DNA of 64,000 nt, taken from assembly GCF_900197685.1 (NCBI RefSeq), contig NZ_FZMF01000013.1, forward strand, positions 82,033 to 146,032. Reading direction: 5' to 3'. This document shows positions 17,278 through 25,324 of this stretch, piece after piece. The position numbers were made by a program, and so were the translations under genes. A model generated the notes under the pieces. The model searched no databases. It had not been told where the DNA came from and was given only the letters and a program-made list of their open reading frames with translations. Source of the DNA: Helicobacter baculiformis (lineage in GTDB: Bacteria; Campylobacterota; Campylobacteria; Campylobacterales; Helicobacteraceae). Every line of letters begins with the position of its first letter. Positions within the stretch are counted from its first letter, which is position 1.

Positions 17278-18259
17278 GCTCTGCATGTTGGTCTATTTTC
17301 TGCTCAGTTTGGCATGTGCGTGGGGGGTGATCTTGTATTCTAAACGCGCCCAACTTTTCCTAGACAACGCCCATAAGCCCCAGGGCTTTCACACCCAAAA
17401 AACCCCGCGCGCGGGGGGGTTGGGGGTTTTCTTGGTCTTTGTGTGGGGGGGTTGGGGGAGTGTTTGGATGTTGCTAGGGGCGATCTTGGTCTTTGTGAGC
17501 GGCTTTTTAGAGGACATGAACCGCCCTCTTAGCCCTAAAAGGCGTTTGTGTTTGCAAAGTTTGGGCGCGGGGCTGGTTATTCTACTAAGCCCGCTCATCT
17601 TGAGCGATTTTAGCCCCCTATTTAGCGTGCCCCTTTGGATCGCTCTGCCCTTGAGTGTCTTTATGTTAGTGGGGGTGATCAACGCGATGAATATCATTGA
17701 TGGTTTTAACGGGTTGGCTGGAGGCTTGAGTGTGGCGGTGTTGGGGATTTTATACGCCATTGAGCCCAACCCCACGCTTTTAGCCCTCTTGCTAGGGGTG
17801 TTGGGCTTTTTAACCCTCAATTTCCCCAAGGGGTATATTTTCTTAGGCGATGGGGGGGCGTATCTCTTGGGCTTTATTTGTGGGGCTAGTTTGATGGATT
17901 TGAGCTTAAGAGGGGTGGTGAGCGTGTGGTTTGGGCTGGCATTGATGATCTATCCGGTTACAGAGGTGCTTTTTTCTATTGCTAGGCGCAAACTCCAAAA
18001 ACAAAAAGCCACTCTGCCCGATGCCCTGCACCTGCACACCTTGCTTTTTAAAGTCCTATCGCGCCAAAACACCCCGCTTAACCCCAACGCTCTAACGGGT
18101 TTAGCGGTGGTGCTCTTAAACATCCCCTTTATGCTCATTAGCTTTACCTGCCGCCACCACCCCTATGCGCTCTTAGGTTTGATTGGGGTGTTTGTGTGCG
18201 GGTATTTAACCCTCTATCAATGGCTTATCAACCACTCTAAGGAGTCTTCTTGCGCTTAG
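17276..18259 (+). CDS. wecA: WecA/MraY-type phospho-sugar transferase
   Basis: The roughly 327-aa polytopic protein belongs to the family that transfers a sugar-1-phosphate from a UDP-sugar to undecaprenyl phosphate, the first step of O-antigen/LPS glycan assembly. About ten membrane helices are visible, together with TPRAGGLGVFL in the first cytoplasmic loop, DDMN-like EDMNRPLSPKRRL, the metal/nucleotide loop NAMNIIDGFNGLAGG and FPKGYIFLGDGGAYLLG. The final loop has His residues (LHLHTLLFK). H. pylori WecA (HP1581, from memory) lies in the same context. The ATG at 17276 overlaps a TATAAT box, so the ATG at 17285 may be the real start. The end overlaps pdxJ by 10 bp. Confidence 0.85.
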   Translation: MLCMLVYFLLSLACAWGVILYSKRAQLFLDNAHKPQGFHTQKTPRAGGLGVFLVFVWGGWGSVWMLLGAILVFVSGFLEDMNRPLSPKRRLCLQSLGAGLVILLSPLILSDFSPLFSVPLWIALPLSVFMLVGVINAMNIIDGFNGLAGGLSVAVLGILYAIEPNPTLLALLLGVLGFLTLNFPKGYIFLGDGGAYLLGFICGASLMDLSLRGVVSVWFGLALMIYPVTEVLFSIARRKLQKQKATLPDALHLHTLLFKVLSRQNTPLNPNALTGLAVVLLNIPFMLISFTCRHHPYALLGLIGVFVCGYLTLYQWLINHSKESSCA

Positions 18260-19029
18260 GTTTAAACATCGATCACATCGCCACACTCAGAGAGGCGCGC
18301 AAAATCCACGAACCCGACCCCCTAGAGGCGATTTTCATCGCCAAAAATGTGGGGGTGGATTTGATCACCTTGCACTTACGAGAAGATCGCCGCCATATCC
18401 ATGAAGACGATGTCTCTAGTATCATCAAGCACGCCCCCATGCCGGTCAACGTGGAGTGTGCGATCGACGCGCAGATCACCCAAATTCTGTGCGCACAACG
18501 CCCCTTTAAAGTAACTTTAGTGCCCGAAAAGCGCGCTGAGATCACCACAGAGGGGGGGCTTAACTTAGAACACCCTCAGCTCCCCCAAACCATTCAAACC
18601 TATTTAGACCATGGCATAGAAGTCGCGCTCTTTATTGACCCGGGGTTAGAAAACTTGGAGCGCGCGCGCGATCTAGGGGTGGGGGTGGTGGAGTTGCACA
18701 CGGGGCGTTTTAGCAATCTGTACAACACCCTTTACTCCAACTTCAAACACCATAAAAACCGCCTAGAACTCCCCCAAGATCGCGCCACACTCAAAGCAAT
18801 GCTAGATACCAGTTTGCAAGAATTAACACAGAGCGCGCTAGCCGGGGCGCAAATGGGGCTAGAAATGTGCGCCGGACATGGTTTGAATTATTTTAGCGTG
18901 GGGCTCATCGCGCGCATTCAAAGCTTGCAAGAGCTCAATATCGGGCATGCGATCATGGCTAGAGCGATTCTAGTGGGCTTGGAGCGCGCTTTGAAAGATA
19001 TACAAGAGGCGATGAAAAATGCGCGCTAA
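18250..19029 (+). CDS. pdxJ: Pyridoxine 5'-phosphate synthase
   Basis: The 259-aa enzyme condenses 1-deoxyxylulose-5-phosphate with the amino-ketone made by PdxA, giving pyridoxine 5'-phosphate (vitamin B6). Diagnostic sequence includes LGLNIDHIATLREARKIHEP at the N-terminus, ITLHLREDRRHI, the active-site VNVECAID, VTLVPEKRAEITTEGGL and the C-terminal phosphate loop FSVGLIARIQSLQELNIGHA. The start is TTG at 18250 with AAGGAG just upstream, inside the end of wecA. The 3' end overlaps pdxA by 11 bp. PdxJ and PdxA act in successive steps. Confidence 0.95.
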   Translation: MRLGLNIDHIATLREARKIHEPDPLEAIFIAKNVGVDLITLHLREDRRHIHEDDVSSIIKHAPMPVNVECAIDAQITQILCAQRPFKVTLVPEKRAEITTEGGLNLEHPQLPQTIQTYLDHGIEVALFIDPGLENLERARDLGVGVVELHTGRFSNLYNTLYSNFKHHKNRLELPQDRATLKAMLDTSLQELTQSALAGAQMGLEMCAGHGLNYFSVGLIARIQSLQELNIGHAIMARAILVGLERALKDIQEAMKNAR

Positions 19030-19939
19030 AATTGCCATTTCTATTGGAGATGTCAATGGCATAGGTGTAGAGATCGCGCTCAAAGCCCACGCCAAGATCA
19101 ATAAAATCTGCCAACCAATCTACTGCGTACATAGAGAGTTGTTAGAGCGGGCGAATGCGCTTTTAGATCACGCCCACACTACCACCCTAGAAAATATGCA
19201 ATGTGTAGAAATCAACGCGCCCCCCCCCGCCCTAAAGCCCGGGCAAATAGACAGGGCAAGCGGAGCTTATAGCCATGCTAGCTTTTTACACGCCCTAGAT
19301 TTAGCGGACTCTAAAGAAGTGAGTGGGGTGTGTACTCTGCCCATTCACAAAAAAGCATGGCAATTAGCCGGAGTGTGCGCGCCCGGGCACACCGCGCTTT
19401 TAAGAGATCGCTACAAACAAGAGGCGATCATGATGCTAGGCTGCCCTAGCTTGTGGGTCGCGCTTTTTAGCGATCACATCCCCTTAAGCGCGGTGAGCGA
19501 TCGCGTGCAATTACAAGCTTTGAGAGATTTTTTACACATTCTAGGGCGGGTGTTACCCCAAGCTAGCCAGATTGTGGTTTTAGGGATTGATCCGCATTGT
19601 GGAGATGGCGGGGCGATTGGGAGTCAAGATCATATCGTGCAGGAGGCGATCACCCAAGCCAATATGCTTTTAAACACCCCTAAATTTCTAGGACCTATCC
19701 CGGCTGATAGCGCGTTTGCGCCCCATTTTAGAGAGAAGTACCGCTATTTTGTCGCGCTTTACCACGATGTGGGGCTAGCCCCGCTCAAAGCCCTCTATTT
19801 TGAAGAGAGTATCAATGTGTCTTTAAATTTGCCCATCCAGCGCGCCAGCGTGGATCATGGCTGTGCCTTTGACATTGCTTATCAAAACAAAGCAAGTACC
19901 AAAAGCTATGGCAACGCGATTGACTACCTTTTAACCTAG
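19019..19939 (+). CDS. pdxA: 4-hydroxythreonine-4-phosphate dehydrogenase
   Basis: The 306-aa enzyme oxidises 4-phosphohydroxy-L-threonine in vitamin B6 synthesis, supplying the partner substrate of PdxJ. Family marks are SIGDVNGIGVEI at the N-terminus, CTLPIHKKAW and the metal-binding LGIDPHCGDGGAIG. Others are GPIPADSAF, ALYHDVGLAPLKALYF and NLPIQRASVDHGCAFDIAYQ. It overlaps pdxJ at its start. Its stop codon shares a 4-bp CTAG with the stop of the convergent thioesterase gene. A run of nine C (about 19220-19228) encodes Pro-Pro-Pro near residue 70 and could be slippage-prone. Confidence 0.94.
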   Translation: MRAKIAISIGDVNGIGVEIALKAHAKINKICQPIYCVHRELLERANALLDHAHTTTLENMQCVEINAPPPALKPGQIDRASGAYSHASFLHALDLADSKEVSGVCTLPIHKKAWQLAGVCAPGHTALLRDRYKQEAIMMLGCPSLWVALFSDHIPLSAVSDRVQLQALRDFLHILGRVLPQASQIVVLGIDPHCGDGGAIGSQDHIVQEAITQANMLLNTPKFLGPIPADSAFAPHFREKYRYFVALYHDVGLAPLKALYFEESINVSLNLPIQRASVDHGCAFDIAYQNKASTKSYGNAIDYLLT

Positions 19940-20478
19940 CTGCTTTGCTGGGCTTGGGTTAGGCGTTCTTGTTCTTCTTTGAGGGCAGCCTTTTGGGTGC
20001 GCTTGAGCATCTCTTTACGGCGAATGGCGCGCTCATGGCGTTCTTTTTCTTTATCTGTTTGGGGGACAAAGGGGGGCATGGGCATGGTTTTGCCATCTTT
20101 CATAGCGACCATAGTAAAATAACAACTATTGGTGTGAATCGCCGTTTTGGCTTTAAAATCCTCACAAATCACCTTGATCCCCACTTCGCAACTTTTCGTG
20201 CCCACATAGTTAATGCTGGCATAAAAAGTTACCAAAGTGCCAATGGGGATGGGGTGTTTGAACAACACCCGATCCACGCTCAAAGTTACCGTGCTATACC
20301 CACAATAGCGCGTAGAACACACATAAGCCACTTTGTCTAATAGATTGAGCAATTCGCCCCCGTGCATGACATTGTTGAAATTGACCATATTAGGGGTTAC
20401 TAAAAAAGACATGGTTAGTTGTCTAGGGTCGCCAATGCTCGCGGTGGTGTCTGCACGCAATTTCTCGCTTTCGCTCAT
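19936..20478 (-). CDS. Acyl-CoA thioesterase (hotdog fold, YciA-like)
   Basis: A 180-aa single-hotdog thioesterase, cytoplasmic, expected to hydrolyse acyl-CoA. The active-site helix is seen in NFNNVMHGGELLNLLDKVAYV, with the Asn/His/Gly/Gly pattern and a downstream Asp of YciA-type enzymes. LSVDRVLFKHPIPIGTLVTF and VGTKSCEVGIKV are the core strands. The last 45 residues are a charged Lys/Glu/Arg/Gln helix beyond the catalytic domain. AAGGAG 5 nt before the ATG is a strong ribosome site. It lies 52 bp downstream of an unrelated membrane-protein gene, with a palindrome in between. Confidence 0.85.
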   Translation of the reverse strand: MSESEKLRADTTASIGDPRQLTMSFLVTPNMVNFNNVMHGGELLNLLDKVAYVCSTRYCGYSTVTLSVDRVLFKHPIPIGTLVTFYASINYVGTKSCEVGIKVICEDFKAKTAIHTNSCYFTMVAMKDGKTMPMPPFVPQTDKEKERHERAIRRKEMLKRTQKAALKEEQERLTQAQQSS

Positions 20479-20514
20479 AAAAACTCCTTGATGATGATGC
20501 CAACTTTAACCAAA

Positions 20515-20535
20515 TTTAGATAACATCTATCTAAA
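20515..20535. repeat. Palindrome TTTAGATA/TATCTAAA, left copy
   Basis: A perfect 8-bp inverted repeat with a 5-nt centre, set in CCAAATTTAGATAA...TATCTAAAGGG. It overlaps the 3' end of the 161-aa membrane-protein gene and lies 37 bp upstream of the thioesterase start. A near-identical copy in the same orientation is at 21059-21078. Confidence 0.6.
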
Positions 20536-21016
20536 GGGAGAGCACAACTGCCAAGATGAGACAAATCCAAAATAGATAGGACACAAATAAAAAAACGCGG
20601 CAACAGATTTGCGTTTGCCGGTAGCGTTTTTGAACATAACAAACCAAGCCATACAGAGAGTAGCTAGAGAACAAAAGCACAACCAGCACGCCCGGGAGAG
20701 TGTCATACCTCACCCCATGACTCCAATGCACCATGTTGAGCAGAATCACAAAAACACCCCACCCAAAAAACCAACCCAAAAAATAGAGGACACTTAGATC
20801 GCGTTGTTGGTAAAAATCTATCAAAACGCTCACATTGGCAAGCACAATGCTTAAAATAAAAACCGCGATGCTTGGTTCATGGGCTAGCTTTAATAGAAGT
20901 TGTTTGCCCCCTCTCTCAAAGGCGTCTGAAACAACCACATAAACCAACGCCGCTAACACAAATGCCCATAAAATGGCGATGAACTTTTTAGTTTTAGAAA
21001 ATGCGTCAGCTTGCAT
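20531..21016 (-). CDS. Hypothetical inner-membrane protein with four helices
   Basis: A 161-aa protein with four predicted membrane helices (residues about 10-30, 48-66, 76-96 and 138-160), a weaker fifth near 108-125, and a basic cytoplasmic loop (QKRYRQTQ). I do not recognise the family. No catalytic motif is visible. The ATG at 21016 has AAGGGG 6 nt upstream, so it is probably translated. It is bracketed by two similar palindromes in direct orientation (20515-20535 and 21059-21078), which is the most notable fact about it. It is divergent from galE. Confidence 0.55.
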   Translation of the reverse strand: MQADAFSKTKKFIAILWAFVLAALVYVVVSDAFERGGKQLLLKLAHEPSIAVFILSIVLANVSVLIDFYQQRDLSVLYFLGWFFGWGVFVILLNMVHWSHGVRYDTLPGVLVVLLFSSYSLYGLVCYVQKRYRQTQICCRVFLFVSYLFWICLILAVVLSL

Positions 21017-21058
21017 GCCTAACCCCTTGCTTTGATCTAGCCCACCCCTAAAGCCAAA

Positions 21059-21078
21059 TTTAGATAAGATTATCTAAA
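21059..21078. repeat. Palindrome TTTAGATAA/TTATCTAAA, right copy, upstream of galE
   Basis: A perfect 9-bp inverted repeat with a 2-nt centre, in context CCAAATTTAGATAA...TTATCTAAAAAGGG. It lies between the divergent starts of the 161-aa membrane-protein gene (21016) and galE (21089), ending 10 bp before the galE ATG. Its place fits an operator acting on one or both genes, or the border of a small inserted unit. Confidence 0.6.
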
Positions 21079-21088
21079 AAGGGCTTGC

Positions 21089-22114
21089 ATGCTAGTTTTT
21101 ACCGGGGGCTGTGGGTATATTGGCGCATCTGTGGCGCGGCTATTTTTGGAGCGCACAAATCAGGACATTCTCATCATTGATAACCTCAGCACGGGCTTTA
21201 GTGTCCACGCCAAGACCCTAGAACACCACTACAAAGATCGCATAAAATTTGTACAGCTTGACTTGCATGATGTCCAAGCCCTCGATCTTCTCTTGCAAAG
21301 CCAGCGCGCTATTCAAGGGGTGTTGCACTTTGCGGCTAAACTCTTGGTTGAAGAGTCGACTCGCCTCCCTCTAGAATACTACTCTAACAACACCCTTAAC
21401 ACCTTACAATTAGTGAGACTTTGTATAAAACATCAGATCAAACATTTTCTTTTTTCATCAACAGCGGCAGTTTATGGGCAAACCGACACACTCATAGACG
21501 AACAAGCCCCCCTCAATCCCATGAACCCTTATGGCGCTTCTAAGATGATGAGCGAGCGCATCTTACTAGACACCGCCCAAGTGGCGCCCTTTTCTTGTGC
21601 GATCTTGCGCTATTTCAATGTCGCGGGGGCGACTCGCTTTAATGACTACACTAGCCCCTATGCTTTGGGTCAGAGGGCGCAAAACGCCACCCACCTCATC
21701 AAGGTCGCTTGCGAATGCGCCACCTTTAAACGCCCCTCTATGGGGATTTTTGGCACAGACTACCCCACCCCAGATGGCACTTGTGTGCGCGATTACATCC
21801 ATATAGACGATCTCGCCCTCGCCCACTTAGAGGCGTTCAACACTTTGCAGGCAGAAAACAAAAGCCAAATTTACAATGTGGGCTATGGGCGGGGCTATAG
21901 TGTGGCTGAAGTGATTGAGAAGGTCAAAGAGATTTCAGGCGTGGATTTTAAAGTGGAGCTCCAAGCGCGGCGCGCAGGCGACCCCCCTAGCCTCATTGCG
22001 GACAATGCCAAGATTTTAAGCCACACGGGTTTTAAACCCCAATTTGACAGCCTAGAGAGGATTATCCAAAGCGCGTATGTTTGGGAGCAATATTTAGGTA
22101 AACAACATGGCTAA
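21089..22114 (+). CDS. galE: UDP-glucose 4-epimerase
   Basis: The 341-aa extended short-chain dehydrogenase interconverts UDP-glucose and UDP-galactose (or the N-acetyl forms) for LPS and other glycans. Seen in the sequence: the NAD-binding TGGCGYIGASVARLFLE, IDNLSTGF, the catalytic Ser-x-x-Tyr-x3-Lys as SSTAAVYGQ and YGASKMMSERIL, FNVAGA, and the substrate-binding YNVGYGRGYSVAEVIE. AAGGG 6 nt before the ATG supports the start. It overlaps the following SDR gene by 8 bp. In H. pylori galE (HP0360) and a short-chain dehydrogenase gene (HP0357) are also near neighbours, from memory. Confidence 0.92.
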   Translation: MLVFTGGCGYIGASVARLFLERTNQDILIIDNLSTGFSVHAKTLEHHYKDRIKFVQLDLHDVQALDLLLQSQRAIQGVLHFAAKLLVEESTRLPLEYYSNNTLNTLQLVRLCIKHQIKHFLFSSTAAVYGQTDTLIDEQAPLNPMNPYGASKMMSERILLDTAQVAPFSCAILRYFNVAGATRFNDYTSPYALGQRAQNATHLIKVACECATFKRPSMGIFGTDYPTPDGTCVRDYIHIDDLALAHLEAFNTLQAENKSQIYNVGYGRGYSVAEVIEKVKEISGVDFKVELQARRAGDPPSLIADNAKILSHTGFKPQFDSLERIIQSAYVWEQYLGKQHG

Positions 22115-22919
22115 GGTGGTCATACTCACGGGGGCAAGCAGTGGGATCGGGCTAGAGTGCGCGCATTTGCTCTTAAAAAAGGGTTATAAGGTCTATGCCC
22201 TCTCTAGGCAGGTAAGCGCGCTCAAAGAGTTAGAACACCCCCAATGTGTGCGCTTGGATTGTGATCTGTGCGATTTAGCCCAGCTAGAAGCGCGCGCTAA
22301 AGAGATTCTAGCCCAAGAAACATGCCTAGATGGGGTGATTCACAACGCCGGGCGCGGACTCTTTGGGAGCTTAGAAGAGCAAGATTTAAAACAGGTACAA
22401 GATCTCTTCATGCTCAATCTCTTTAGCATTGGCAGGCTTAATTCTTTGCTTTTAGGCGCGTTGCGCAAGAACCCCAACCCCCCTAAAATCCTCCATGTGA
22501 GCTCAGTTGCGGGGCGATCCATTAGCATGTTTTTGGGTTGGTATCACGCCAGCAAATACGCCCTAGAAGCCTATAGCGATGCATTGCGTGTGGAGTTAGC
22601 CCCCTTTAAAATACCAGTGGTGCTCATTGAGCCGGGCACTATCCAAACCAAATGGGGGCAGGGGGCGTTTGGGGCGTATGTGAGCCAGCCTAGCCCCTAT
22701 CAAGAAGAGCTAGACAGAAGCGCGCGCTTTTATGCTAAAACCTACCAAAACGCAGACCCGCCCCTGCTCGTGGCGCGCGCCATTTTAAAAGCTCTAGAGA
22801 GTGATCGCCCTAAAACGCGCTATTTGGTGGGCAGATACGCCCATTTATTGGTGTGGGCAAAGCAATGGCTACCCGATAAACTCTATGATCTGATACTGAG
22901 AAAGCGGATTTTGGGGTGA
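22107..22919 (+). CDS. Short-chain dehydrogenase/reductase
   Basis: A 270-aa classical SDR oxidoreductase. The NAD(P) motif is TGASSGIGLECA at residues 8-19, NAG appears as HNAGRGLFG, and the catalytic triad is Ser in HVSSVAGRSIS with Tyr and Lys in YHASKYALEAYSDALR. EPGTIQTKWG follows the active site. The substrate is unknown; SDRs of this type act on ketones, retinol-like or fatty substrates. It overlaps galE by 8 bp and is its only operon partner visible. A tRNA-Leu gene on the other strand follows 6 bp after its stop. Confidence 0.85.
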   Translation: MAKVVILTGASSGIGLECAHLLLKKGYKVYALSRQVSALKELEHPQCVRLDCDLCDLAQLEARAKEILAQETCLDGVIHNAGRGLFGSLEEQDLKQVQDLFMLNLFSIGRLNSLLLGALRKNPNPPKILHVSSVAGRSISMFLGWYHASKYALEAYSDALRVELAPFKIPVVLIEPGTIQTKWGQGAFGAYVSQPSPYQEELDRSARFYAKTYQNADPPLLVARAILKALESDRPKTRYLVGRYAHLLVWAKQWLPDKLYDLILRKRILG

Positions 22920-22925
22920 GAGGGT

Positions 22926-23010
22926 TGGTGCGGAAGAGAGGAATCGAACCTCCACGCCTTGCGGCGTCAGATCCTAAGTCTGGTGCGTCTACCAATTTCG
23001 CCACTTCCGC
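22926..23010 (-). tRNA. tRNA-Leu (anticodon UAG)
   Basis: On the reverse strand the acceptor GCGGAAG pairs with CTTCCGC, and the anticodon loop is CTTAGGA (anticodon TAG, reading CUA/CUN). A long class II variable arm (GACGCCGCAAGGCGT) and the T arm GGAGGTTCGATTCCTC are present. The discriminator is A and CCA is encoded at 22926-22928. The outermost anticodon-stem pair (C-A) is mismatched. Confidence 0.95.
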
Positions 23011-23055
23011 ATAAAAGCGGGCATTATACCCCCTACAAGTTTAAAGCCCCCTGAA

Positions 23056-24348
23056 TTAGAGCAATAGCGCGCCAATCGTGCCAAAAACGATCAATGGGAT
23101 ATTGTAGACTAAGAAAGTAGGCACACAGGTATCATAAATATGACTATGTTGCTTGTCAGCGTTGAGTCCGGTAGTGGGTCCAATCGTGCTATCTGAAGCA
23201 GGCGAGCCTGCATCCCCAAGTGCGGCAGCAATGCCCACTAAAAGAATGGTCGCTGAGGTGCTAAAGCCCAATGCAACACATAAAGGACAATAAAAGGCAG
23301 CAATGATAGGGATCGTCCCAAATGATGTCCCAATGCCTATCGTGATAAAAAGCCCGATGGATAACATCAACAACGCTCCCTCTAACTTGGTAGTAACCAT
23401 CGCACTCGTCGCACTCACAAGATCAGCAATGGCATGGGTTTTTTGGAGCACTTCTCCAAAGCCCGCTGCAACAAGCATGACAAAAGCGACAAATGCCATC
23501 ATTTTCACGCCCTCATCAATAACATTATCCATATCTCTCCATTTAATGACCCCTCCCGCCAACATTACCATTAACCCTATAAATGCTCCTAGTGGCAAAG
23601 AACCCGTCGCAAGTTGCACGGCAAAGGCAAGGATAATACCCGCAAGGGTCAGATAGTCGCGCCACTCTAATCGTGGTGGTTCATCAGTATGAACAACTAA
23701 ACTATCCTGATAGACACGAGGTTTTTTGTAAAGCACTAACACCGCCACTACCAAGCCTACAAGCATGGCAAATCCAGAGATAGACATCACTCCCACCACT
23801 TGGGAGAGAGTTGTAGGGATGCCATTTTTATTCAGATGCTCTACAAGAAGATTTTGAAAAATCAGTCCAAACCCTGCTGGGATTGTCATATAGGGGGCTT
23901 GTAAGCCAAAAGTGAGTGCGCAGGCTACTGCGCGTCTGTCCAGTTGCAAACGATTCATCAAATGCAAGAGGGGAGGGATTAAAATAGGGATAAAGGCGAT
24001 ATGCACGGGGATAAGATTTTGAGAAAAGCAGGAAATAAGGGCGATTAAAAAGCATAAAATTGTGGCTCTTTGATCCATCACTCCAACTAACTTGTATAAG
24101 ACAACTTTAATCAAATTGCCAGTTGAAATCATCACGGCAAGCGCGCCTAGGAGCACATAACTCAAAGCTGTTTCTAAATTACCCTGCATGCCCCCAATCA
24201 TAATCTGAATAGTTTTAACCACACTCAAGTTCCCCATCACGCCAGCTACTAAGCTAGCCGCAATAATGGCTAACAAGATATTTAAGCGTGCCAAACTCAA
24301 GCCCACCATCACCACCACAGACACCACAGCCGCATTACTTAAAATCAT
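23056..24348 (-). CDS. Na+/H+ antiporter, NhaC-like family
   Basis: A 430-aa membrane protein with about eleven to twelve helices, almost no large loops, and Gly/Ala-rich helix breaks (GIGTSFGTIPIIAAF, AALGDAGSPASDSTIGPT). The second patch has the Asp/Ser/Thr-rich discontinuous helix pattern of the Na+/H+ antiporter (NhaC/ion transporter) superfamily. It probably exchanges protons for Na+ or moves an organic anion. Its ATG overlaps the aguB stop codon by 4 bp (ATGA), so the two are co-translated, which raises the chance that it transports an amine or amino acid. That is inference from context. Confidence 0.75.
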   Translation of the reverse strand: MILSNAAVVSVVVMVGLSLARLNILLAIIAASLVAGVMGNLSVVKTIQIMIGGMQGNLETALSYVLLGALAVMISTGNLIKVVLYKLVGVMDQRATILCFLIALISCFSQNLIPVHIAFIPILIPPLLHLMNRLQLDRRAVACALTFGLQAPYMTIPAGFGLIFQNLLVEHLNKNGIPTTLSQVVGVMSISGFAMLVGLVVAVLVLYKKPRVYQDSLVVHTDEPPRLEWRDYLTLAGIILAFAVQLATGSLPLGAFIGLMVMLAGGVIKWRDMDNVIDEGVKMMAFVAFVMLVAAGFGEVLQKTHAIADLVSATSAMVTTKLEGALLMLSIGLFITIGIGTSFGTIPIIAAFYCPLCVALGFSTSATILLVGIAAALGDAGSPASDSTIGPTTGLNADKQHSHIYDTCVPTFLVYNIPLIVFGTIGALLL

Positions 24349-25250
24349 TCAACAACCCTTTTAAGTATCTCGCCATAGGCATCAATGCGCCGATCTCTAA
24401 AGAAGGGCCACATTAAACGCGTTGCCCTATTCTCTTCTAAATCAATGCATGCATACACAATCTCTTCTTCTTTGCCTCCACATGCCAAACTCTTCCCAAA
24501 AGCCCCGTAAATGAAACTTGAGCCAAAAAATTCCAGCCCCTGAGTATGTCCTGAAGGGTCTAGCTCTAAACCAACGCGATTAGACCCTATGACGGGGATC
24601 ACATTAGCGATACTATGTCCACGTTGCACTCCCCACCATGCCTCTCTTTGTAATATTTTATCTGTATCGCTCTCACTTGAGTCGTTAAACCACCCAATCG
24701 CGCTAGGGTAAATCAACACATCTGCTTTTTTAAGTGCCATAATGCGCGCAGCTTCTGGATACCACTGATCCCAACACACTAAAACCCCTAAATTCCCTAC
24801 ACTCGTTTGGATGGGTGCAAAAGTGTCCCCGGGAGTGAAGTAAAATTTTTCATAAAAACGCGGATCGTCTGGAATATGCATTTTGCGTTGCTTGCCCGCA
24901 ATTTCGCCAGTTTTTTCAAACACCACTGCTGTATTAGAAAATACCCCCTCCATGCGCTTTTCAAATAAAGAGCTCACGAGCACAACCTCATGTGTTTTAG
25001 CCAGTTGCGAGAAAAATTCTAAATCCTGAGGGTAATTTTGCGCAAGGGCAAAATAACTAGGGTCTTCATGCTGGCAAAAATAAGCATAAGGATGCAGCTC
25101 GGGCAACACCACCAAATCTAGGACGGGGTGCGTTTGCTTGGCTTGTTCGAGCATGTGTACGGTGTGTTGCAAAGTATGCAGACGATCACCTCGATAGCCA
25201 TGTTGTAAAATTACGGCATGGATTTTCTGTGCTTGTGTGGAATTTTTCAT
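24345..25250 (-). CDS. aguB: N-carbamoylputrescine amidase
   Basis: The 301-aa nitrilase-superfamily enzyme hydrolyses N-carbamoylputrescine to putrescine, carbon dioxide and ammonia. The catalytic triad is visible: Glu in VVLPELHPYAYF, Lys in AGKQRKMHIPDDP and Cys in LVCWDQWYPEAARIMA. NDSSESDTDKILQREAWWGV and SNRVGLE are typical of the AguB branch. The ATG at 25250 (AAGGA, 7-nt spacer) was chosen. A longer frame to 25301 would translate the promoter itself, whose -10 TATAAT is at 25279-25284. Together with nspC elsewhere in the window it points to putrescine/spermidine synthesis through agmatine. Confidence 0.9.
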   Translation of the reverse strand: MKNSTQAQKIHAVILQHGYRGDRLHTLQHTVHMLEQAKQTHPVLDLVVLPELHPYAYFCQHEDPSYFALAQNYPQDLEFFSQLAKTHEVVLVSSLFEKRMEGVFSNTAVVFEKTGEIAGKQRKMHIPDDPRFYEKFYFTPGDTFAPIQTSVGNLGVLVCWDQWYPEAARIMALKKADVLIYPSAIGWFNDSSESDTDKILQREAWWGVQRGHSIANVIPVIGSNRVGLELDPSGHTQGLEFFGSSFIYGAFGKSLACGGKEEEIVYACIDLEENRATRLMWPFFRDRRIDAYGEILKRVVE

Positions 25251-25278
25251 AAAGTAGTCCTTAAGAAACAAGTCTCTC

Positions 25279-25298
25279 ATTATAACTAAATTAGTTAT
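25279..25298 (-). promoter_or_regulatory. aguB promoter with overlapping 17-bp palindrome
   Basis: The -10 box TATAAT (reverse strand, 25279-25284) is overlapped by the perfect palindrome ATAACTAA-A-TTAGTTAT at 25282-25298, which covers roughly positions -10 to -26 of the promoter. This is the place and size expected for a repressor-binding site controlling aguB and the antiporter gene. I cannot match it to a known regulator. Confidence 0.55.
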
Positions 25299-25324
25299 CA
25301 TATCACTTTGTGTGTTTTATCCAT

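Noticed and set aside
25251..25301. N-terminal extension of AguB from 25301
   Set aside because: The extra codons translate the TATAAT box and operator-like palindrome; the ATG at 25250 has a proper ribosome site.
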